Shown here one piece after another: positions 58,730 to 64,000 of a stretch of DNA of 64,000 nucleotides. The stretch is from assembly GCF_023920225.1 (NCBI RefSeq), contig NZ_CP092588.1, positions 682,001 through 746,000 on the forward strand, read 5' to 3'. This stretch comes from Vibrio gazogenes (GTDB lineage Bacteria > Pseudomonadota > Gammaproteobacteria > Enterobacterales > Vibrionaceae). Within the stretch, counting starts at the first letter, position 1; each line of letters starts with the position of its first letter. The notes under the pieces were generated by a model. The model was not told the DNA's origin. It worked only from the letters and a program-made list of their open reading frames with translations, and made no database searches. The translations under genes and the position numbers were made by a program.

Positions 58730-59929
58730 TTAACCGGCGATGATGCCCATCTCACGACCAACCTGAATGAATACATCAATTGCCCTGTCCAGCTGTGCTG
58801 TTGAATGCGCCGCTGACATCTGAGTACGGATCCGCGCTTGCCCCTTCGGTACGACAGGATAAGAGAATCCGACCACATAAATACCTTGTGCTAAAGCCCG
58901 CTCAGCAAACTCAGCAGCCACTTTAGCGTCCCCCAACATAATCGGGATAATCGCATGGTCGGCACCCGCTAGCGTAAAACCGGCATCACTCATGCGCTGA
59001 CGGAAATGCGCGGCGTTCTCCCACAGGTGCGTTCTCAATTCGCTGCTTTCTGCCAGTAAATCTAGTACCCGAATCGATGCAGCAACAATGGCAGGAGCAA
59101 CGGAGTTAGAAAACAGGTAAGGCCGGGAACGCTGACGTAACCAATCAATAACTTCCTTTTTACCGGCCGTGTAACCACCGGAAGCCCCACCCATCGCTTT
59201 ACCTAATGTGCCGGTAATCAGATCCACCCGATCAATCACCTGATGATATTCATGAGTCCCACGTCCATTTTCACCCATGAAACCAACTGCATGAGAGTCA
59301 TCGACCATTACCAAAGCATCATACTGGTCTGCCAAATCACAGATAGCGGGGAGATTAGCCACCACACCATCCATAGAAAAAACGCCATCCGTAACAATCA
59401 TTTTATGCCGTGCACCCGCTTGATCAGCCGCAATCAACTGCTGCTCCAGCTCCGCCATATTATTATTGCTATAACGAAAACGCATGGCTTTACACAACCG
59501 GACACCATCAATAATCGATGCATGATTGAGCGCATCGGAAATAATGGCATCTTCTTTGTCTAATAATGTTTCAAACAGCCCGGCATTGGCATCAAAACAT
59601 GAGGTATACAAAATGGTATCTTCCTTTCCAAGAAAGGCCGAGAGCTTCTGCTCTAGAGTTTTATGGATATCTTGTGTGCCGCAAATAAACCGAACCGAAG
59701 CCATTCCGAATCCATGGCTATCCATCCCCTCTTTTGCGGCTTGAATCAGTTCCGGGTGGTCAGCCAAACCCAAATAGTTATTGGCGCAAAAATTCAGCAC
59801 TTTATCACCGGTATTGATATGAACAGCCGCTTGCTGTGCAGAAGTGATAATGCGCTCCGACTTATACAGGCCTTCTTCTTTGGTTGATTCGATCTGATGT
59901 TGAATATGTTCGTAGAATGCAGAAGACAT
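58730..59929 (-). CDS. kbl: Glycine C-acetyltransferase (2-amino-3-ketobutyrate CoA ligase)
   Basis: 399 residues, standard Kbl length, ATG 59929 after AAGGGAATCATT. PLP-dependent alpha-oxoamine synthase: LNFCANNYLGLADHPELIQA near 45, MVDDSHAVGFMG near 208 (PLP ring contacts) and the Schiff-base Lys in TGTLGKAMGGASGGY near 245. Converts 2-amino-3-ketobutyrate and CoA to glycine and acetyl-CoA. First gene of the operon; tdh follows 116 bp later. Confidence 0.96.
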   Translation of the reverse strand: MSSAFYEHIQHQIESTKEEGLYKSERIITSAQQAAVHINTGDKVLNFCANNYLGLADHPELIQAAKEGMDSHGFGMASVRFICGTQDIHKTLEQKLSAFLGKEDTILYTSCFDANAGLFETLLDKEDAIISDALNHASIIDGVRLCKAMRFRYSNNNMAELEQQLIAADQAGARHKMIVTDGVFSMDGVVANLPAICDLADQYDALVMVDDSHAVGFMGENGRGTHEYHQVIDRVDLITGTLGKAMGGASGGYTAGKKEVIDWLRQRSRPYLFSNSVAPAIVAASIRVLDLLAESSELRTHLWENAAHFRQRMSDAGFTLAGADHAIIPIMLGDAKVAAEFAERALAQGIYVVGFSYPVVPKGQARIRTQMSAAHSTAQLDRAIDVFIQVGREMGIIAG

Positions 59930-60139
59930 AATGATTCCCTTGCTATTTTTAGTTCACTGTCGTTGATGGTGCTGTCATATTTACAGTGTAAAGAGACGTT
60001 ATTAATCAGTGTAATCGATGTCGTGAAAAGCGATTATCCCTTATGAGGGAAAATCATTGTTGAATTTAATTCACAAATAGAACGTATTCCTATTTGTTTG
60101 GCTCATCCAAGTTTTTATGCCATTCGACAACGCCATTTT

Positions 60140-60155
60140 TGTAATCGATATCACA
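60140..60155. promoter_or_regulatory. CRP-like site upstream of the GH1 gene
   Basis: TGTAATCGATATCACA differs from TGTGA-N6-TCACA at one base. It lies between the divergent kbl and GH1 genes, 115 bp before the GH1 start, which fits catabolite control of sugar use. Confidence 0.5.
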
Positions 60156-60221
60156 TAATGCGATGAATGACACAGTTTCACTGTAATCCCATTGATCTTG
60201 ATTTCATTAAGAATCTATCAT

Positions 60222-60235
60222 TGGAACCGGTTTCA
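60222..60235. promoter_or_regulatory. AscG/GalR-type operator
   Basis: TGGAACCGGTTTCA differs from the AscG palindrome TGAAACCGGTTTCA at one base. It lies 35 bp before the GH1 start, a typical LacI-family repressor position. No such regulator is encoded in the window. Confidence 0.65.
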
Positions 60236-60269
60236 AAATTACAATTTTATCAAATTACGGAGGAGTTAG

Positions 60270-61712
60270 ATGAACCCGAAATTTCCGGAGAATTTCCTAT
60301 GGGGAGGTGCTGTCGCCGCCCACCAACTTGAAGGTGGCTGGGACAAAGATGGCAAAGGGATGAGTATCATCGATGTTGTGACGGCTGGTGCTTATGGCAA
60401 ACAACGCAAGATTACCGACGGCATCCAACCTGATGAATTTTACCCAAACCATGAAGCAGTCGATTTTCACGGGCGTTACAAAGAAGATATTAAACTCTTT
60501 GCCGAAATGGGGTTCAAATGCTTCAGAACCAGTATTGCTTGGACGCGTATTTTCCCGACCGGAGAAGAAACCACGCCATGTGAAGCGGGATTGCAATTCT
60601 ACGATGATATGTTCGATGAACTATTGAAATATAATATTGAGCCAGTCATTACCCTCAGCCATTTCGAAATGCCCTACCATCTTACCCAAAAGTATGATGG
60701 CTGGATGAGTCGGGAAGTCGTTGATCTATTTGTAAAATATGCAATGACAGTTATTGAACGTTATCAGCACAAAGTGAAATACTGGATGACATTCAATGAA
60801 ATCAATAATCAAAAGAATGTAGCCCTTGATATCTTTGGCTGGACGTGTTCAGGCGTCAAATTCACACAGAAAGAAAAGCCTGAAGAAGCCATGTACCAGG
60901 CAGCTCACCACCAATTTGTTGCCAGTGCCAAAGTGGTTGCGCAAGCCCATGCCCTGAATCCGGCACTAAAAATCGGTTGTATGGTGGCGATGGTGCCATT
61001 TTATCCATATTCATCTCATCCTGATGATGTGATGCTGGCACAAGTCGCCATGCGGGATCGTTTTATTTTCGCGGATGTGATGGCCAAAGGTCACTATCCG
61101 ACTTACGCCCGAAAAGAGTGGGAAGATAAAGGCTATTCCATTGAAATTGCTGAAGGCGATGAAGCAATTCTAAAAGCTGGGGCAGTCGACTATATTGGTT
61201 TTAGCTACTACATGTCCAATACAGTCAATTCCCAAGCGACAGAAAGTAATCAGGAAGAGCTGGTTGACGGGAGTCGTAAACATTCGGTCCGAAACCCGTT
61301 CCTGAAAGCCAGTGACTGGGGATGGCAAATTGATCCTGTCGGTCTGCGCTATAGTCTGACAGCCCTCTATGAACGTTACGAGAAACCGCTGTTCATTGTT
61401 GAGAATGGTCTGGGGGCCGTCGATAAAGTCGAAGCAAACGGTGAGATTCACGATGATTACCGGATCGACTATCTACGTGCCCATATTCAGGAAATGGCGA
61501 AAGCCATTCATATTGATGGTGTCGAACTAATGGGTTATACCCCTTGGGGATGTATCGACTTGGTTTCCTTCACCACCGGAGAAATGAAAAAACGCTATGG
61601 CTTTATCTATGTTGATAAGCATGACGACAATACCGGTACGCTGCAACGTTCACGGAAGAAGTCATTTTATTGGTATAAGAATGTGATTGCGTCTAACGGT
61701 TCAGAACTCTAA
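60270..61712 (+). CDS. 6-phospho-beta-glucosidase (GH1)
   Basis: 480 residues, GH1 length. FPENFLWGGAVAAHQLEGGW at the start, acid/base Glu in MTFNEINNQ near 175, nucleophile Glu in LFIVENGLGAVD near 375. A C-terminal KRYGFIYVDKHDD near 441 and the Lys/Tyr pair typical of phosphate binding point to phosphorylated substrates (BglA/AscB branch). It would split cellobiose- or salicin-phosphate after PTS uptake. No PTS gene is next to it. Strong SD GGAGGAG. The operator and CRP-like sites upstream suggest induction by a beta-glucoside. Confidence 0.92.
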   Translation: MNPKFPENFLWGGAVAAHQLEGGWDKDGKGMSIIDVVTAGAYGKQRKITDGIQPDEFYPNHEAVDFHGRYKEDIKLFAEMGFKCFRTSIAWTRIFPTGEETTPCEAGLQFYDDMFDELLKYNIEPVITLSHFEMPYHLTQKYDGWMSREVVDLFVKYAMTVIERYQHKVKYWMTFNEINNQKNVALDIFGWTCSGVKFTQKEKPEEAMYQAAHHQFVASAKVVAQAHALNPALKIGCMVAMVPFYPYSSHPDDVMLAQVAMRDRFIFADVMAKGHYPTYARKEWEDKGYSIEIAEGDEAILKAGAVDYIGFSYYMSNTVNSQATESNQEELVDGSRKHSVRNPFLKASDWGWQIDPVGLRYSLTALYERYEKPLFIVENGLGAVDKVEANGEIHDDYRIDYLRAHIQEMAKAIHIDGVELMGYTPWGCIDLVSFTTGEMKKRYGFIYVDKHDDNTGTLQRSRKKSFYWYKNVIASNGSEL

Positions 61713-61741
61713 TCGGACTGTTCATGTTCTGTTCAACGTTC

Positions 61742-61770
61742 ATCGCGTCTTTGGAATTCAAAGACGCGAT
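61742..61770 (+). terminator. Hairpin downstream of the GH1 gene
   Basis: Perfect 12-bp arms ATCGCGTCTTTG / CAAAGACGCGAT with loop GAATT, 30 bp after the stop. Only ACATCTTC follows, so it is a strong stem without a proper T-run. Confidence 0.6.
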
Positions 61771-62195
61771 ACATCTTCAATCCGGTATGCTTCTCACCAT
61801 CATCGATACCCACCACCCGTCGCTACAAATAGCATAACTATCATTGTAACAATTGAAATCATCACAATATTTTCCCGATATGTTCATTTCTTCATCACTT
61901 GACGATATTTGTTAAGCGTCACTTTTCTTTCAGCAAAGATAAAGTGGATACAACAAATGTATGAAGTTCATTCAATAAAATATAATTTCATTGAATCATT
62001 AGATCTCACACCCGAACGTTAGTTATTATCATGTGCAAGCATATCAATTCAGTATCTCGTCAGAATATAACAAGTATAAAACGAGCCTTTCCTGAGATAT
62101 GTGGGTTGTTGTATTGCTCTTTGGTTCCCAATTAAAGTTCAATACCGACATTTCCTAAATGATAAAAATAAGTCGCCCCCAAAAGGAATATTATA
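61771..62195. other. Gene-free stretch before the Aer-like receptor
   Basis: About 425 bp, AT-rich. Apart from a likely ribosome-binding site (AAAAGGAATATTATA) for the gene at 62196, nothing is seen; no coding frame looks real. Confidence 0.5.
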
Positions 62196-63737
62196 ATGAA
62201 TCAGTCTAAACATCACGAAAGTGAGGTTACTTTCAGACCTGACGAATTCTTAGTTTCAGCAACCGGTTTGGATAGTTACATTACTTATGTCAACGATGAA
62301 TTTTGTAAAATCTCAGGCTTTAGTGCAGCAGAATTGATTGGTAAACCCCATAATATGGTGCGTCACCCCGATATGCCTAAAGCCGCATTTAAAGATATGT
62401 GGACCCAACTGCAACAAGGGCGAAGCTGGCACGGTATGGTGAAAAATCGTTGCAAAGACGGCCGCTTTTATTGGGTAGATGCATTTATAACACCCCTATA
62501 TGAAGGCGATAATATGATCGGGTATCAGTCCGTCAGACGCTGCCCCAAACGTGAACATATTCAAGCGGCTGAAACGCTCTATGCCCAGATCAACCAAGGA
62601 AAAAGGTCAATATCCCTCCGAGAGAGCTACGGCATTAAGCTGTCGTTCTCCGTGATATTCGCTTTAGGGCTGATGATTGGTGCACTGACTTTTTCAGGCA
62701 TATTTGCCGCAATGATATTATCGCTTTTCATTTTGACATTTACCTATCTGTATTATGATGAATTGGTCAGACTTCCCAAATATATCAAACAGCGGCAATC
62801 GGTGATGGATAGTCCGTCACGTCTGATTTTCGGTGGCTCGGGACTTATCGGTAAGCTCAGTTATGATATCCAATTTCAAAATGCCAAAATAAAAACGATC
62901 CTCGGCAGAAGTGCTGACAATGGTGCTGATTTGCTCGCCTTATCTCAGAAAATGAAAGATATCAGCCAGCACTCTCTCAATAGTATTGAAGCCGAAACCA
63001 ATGAACTAACCCATCTGGCAAGTGCAGCCACTCAAATCACCGACACCATTCATGATGTAAACACGAATCTCAGTTCGACCCATGATTATGTTCAGCATGT
63101 GAAAAACGAATGTAACCAAGCGGTGCAAACTCTTCACGCCAACGGTCTTTCTTTGGACAGTCTGCATCAAGGCATCGGAGAAGCCGCAGAAACGCTACGT
63201 AGGCTCACCAAAGATGCCGACAATATCTCACAAGTAATGGAAGAAATTCAGGGGGTTGCCGATCAAACAAACTTACTGGCACTTAACGCTGCGATTGAAG
63301 CAGCAAGAGCCGGTGAACAAGGCCGGGGATTTGCCGTCGTCGCTGATGAAGTTCGTAAACTTGCCGGCAGAACGCAAAATGCGACGCTAAGTATTCAACA
63401 ATCGGTCACGGATTTACAAACGTCAATGCGTAACTGGCAGAAAACAATGTTAAGAAATCAGGAAACGGCGGATGATTGCAATCAAGAATCACAAACCGTG
63501 CGGCAAATGATGAATACCGTACAAGAACAGATTTCGATACTCGAAGAGAAATCGGCTCAAATTGCGGTTGCGATGGAAGAGCAAGGAAGCGTCATTGCCG
63601 ATATGACACAGAATATGAATGATGCGCAGCAGCACGCTATCGAGAACTATAAACTGGTCACGCAAGTGAGTGAGTATGCAACACAAACCGATGAGCAAGC
63701 GATTTCAATTGCCCAGTTAAGCAGTACCTTTCGCTGA
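62196..63737 (+). CDS. aer: Aer-like aerotaxis receptor (PAS + MCP signalling domain)
   Basis: 513 residues. An N-terminal PAS domain (about 12-120; YVNDEFCKISGFSAAELIGK, NMVRHPDMPKAAF, then WHGMVKNRCKDGRFYWVDAF) of the FAD-binding Aer type, with no periplasmic domain. A membrane hairpin follows (about 150-188), then the signalling domain with LNAAIEAARAGEQGRG near 365. In E. coli, Aer senses redox state through FAD and steers cells toward oxygen. Gene symbol is by family. Single gene. Confidence 0.9.
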   Translation: MNQSKHHESEVTFRPDEFLVSATGLDSYITYVNDEFCKISGFSAAELIGKPHNMVRHPDMPKAAFKDMWTQLQQGRSWHGMVKNRCKDGRFYWVDAFITPLYEGDNMIGYQSVRRCPKREHIQAAETLYAQINQGKRSISLRESYGIKLSFSVIFALGLMIGALTFSGIFAAMILSLFILTFTYLYYDELVRLPKYIKQRQSVMDSPSRLIFGGSGLIGKLSYDIQFQNAKIKTILGRSADNGADLLALSQKMKDISQHSLNSIEAETNELTHLASAATQITDTIHDVNTNLSSTHDYVQHVKNECNQAVQTLHANGLSLDSLHQGIGEAAETLRRLTKDADNISQVMEEIQGVADQTNLLALNAAIEAARAGEQGRGFAVVADEVRKLAGRTQNATLSIQQSVTDLQTSMRNWQKTMLRNQETADDCNQESQTVRQMMNTVQEQISILEEKSAQIAVAMEEQGSVIADMTQNMNDAQQHAIENYKLVTQVSEYATQTDEQAISIAQLSSTFR

Positions 63738-63803
63738 ATCTCAAAGTGACCTTGCGTACTTGAGCGGTCAACATGCAACTGAACAGAGTACGTCTCAAAA
63801 AAA

Positions 63804-63827
63804 GAGGGAAGCGCAAGCGCTTCCCTC
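63804..63827 (-). terminator. Terminator of the DEAD-box-like gene at the window edge
   Basis: Stem GAGGGAAGCG / CGCTTCCCTC with a 4-nt loop. On the minus strand it is followed by TTTTTTTGAGA, a strong intrinsic terminator 20 bp after the stop at 63849. Confidence 0.85.
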
Positions 63828-63848
63828 TTCTCATTCGATCTGACTGAT

Positions 63849-64000
63849 TTATGCTTCAGTACTACGTCGAGTGTGACCGCGTTCACCACGATGAGCACCG
63901 CGATGATCCCCACCACGATTACGATCAAAACGGCGTTCGCCTTCACGACGACCTTCGCCACGGAAACCACGACCTTCGCCACGGCTGTCACGGTTTGGAC
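63849..64000 (-). CDS. RG-rich C-terminus of a probable DEAD-box RNA helicase (5' end outside window)
   Basis: The minus frame ends at TAA 63849-63851 and is open to the window edge. The 49 visible residues are a low-complexity Arg/Gly tail (NRDSRGEGRGFRGEGRREGE, then FDRNRGGDHRGAHRGERGHT and RRSTEA). Such tails finish DEAD-box helicases (DeaD or RhlE types) in gammaproteobacteria and bind RNA. The helicase core is not in the window, so this is an inference from the tail. An overlapping 114-codon frame in the same place is rejected. Confidence 0.6.
   Translation of the reverse strand, partial: PNRDSRGEGRGFRGEGRREGERRFDRNRGGDHRGAHRGERGHTRRSTEA

Noticed and set aside
63647..63991. 114-codon minus-strand ORF, Val-rich
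   Set aside because: Composition (Val/Ile/Ala runs) is an artefact of the Arg/Gly-coding repeat read in another frame, and it overlaps the end of the Aer-like gene.

Overview
The window is a stretch of gammaproteobacterial chromosome, most likely from a Vibrio or close relative. The organism call rests on gene content (ahpF, dbpA, azoR, kbl-tdh, several chemotaxis receptors, a fused GNAT/nitrilase protein) and on the look of the proteins; no rRNA or tRNA is present to confirm it. A complete Mu-like transposable prophage is inserted in the right half.

Host part 1 (1-21767): the 3' end of ahpF; a DUF3750 lipoprotein; a ferredoxin-like/NAD(P)-FAD oxidoreductase facing a YdeP-type molybdopterin oxidoreductase; a gene broken by a 264-bp MITE; a small P-loop protein; a lipoprotein; two DEAD-box helicases (RhlE-like and DbpA); a GNAT-nitrilase fusion; a secreted GH43 arabinanase; a second, nearly identical copy of the MITE; an EAL phosphodiesterase; a soluble double-PAS chemotaxis receptor; azoR; an ABC-F ATPase; and a Nudix hydrolase. 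Host intergenic DNA here carries many copies of a short motif close to AAGTGTCTGTCCTTATAA.

Prophage (21768-54922, 33,155 bp): both ends can be placed from the sequence. They begin TGTA...GAATGAGCA in inverted orientation, are flanked by a perfect 5-bp duplication (ACGGG), and each carries three TGAGCA-core sites that are probably transposase-binding sites. The order is that of Mu: S24-type repressor facing left, operator cluster, Ner, transposase A, target-selection ATPase B, a run of small early genes (DUF3164, DUF2786, zinc-ribbon proteins, GemA), a terminator just ahead of the Mor activator, an unusual protein with a MuF-like C-terminal metal motif, lysis genes (DUF5675, 3-TM holin), DksA/TraR zinc finger, DUF2730, terminase small/large, portal, MuF head protein, protease with nested scaffold, major head protein, tail completion genes, sheath, tube, tail chaperone with a conserved GGGGGCGA -2 frameshift site, tape measure, baseplate and a compact tail fibre module. 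No Gam, mom, gin or separate C activator was seen.

Host part 2 (54928-64000): a truncated membrane-sensor fragment that stops at the start of a GGDEF-like domain, a dCache-type chemotaxis receptor, the kbl-tdh threonine-degradation operon, a GH1 phospho-beta-glucosidase behind an AscG-like operator and a CRP-like site, an Aer-like receptor, and the RG-rich C-terminus of a probable DEAD-box helicase running off the window. The prophage appears intact for lysogeny, transposition, packaging, head, contractile tail and lysis.
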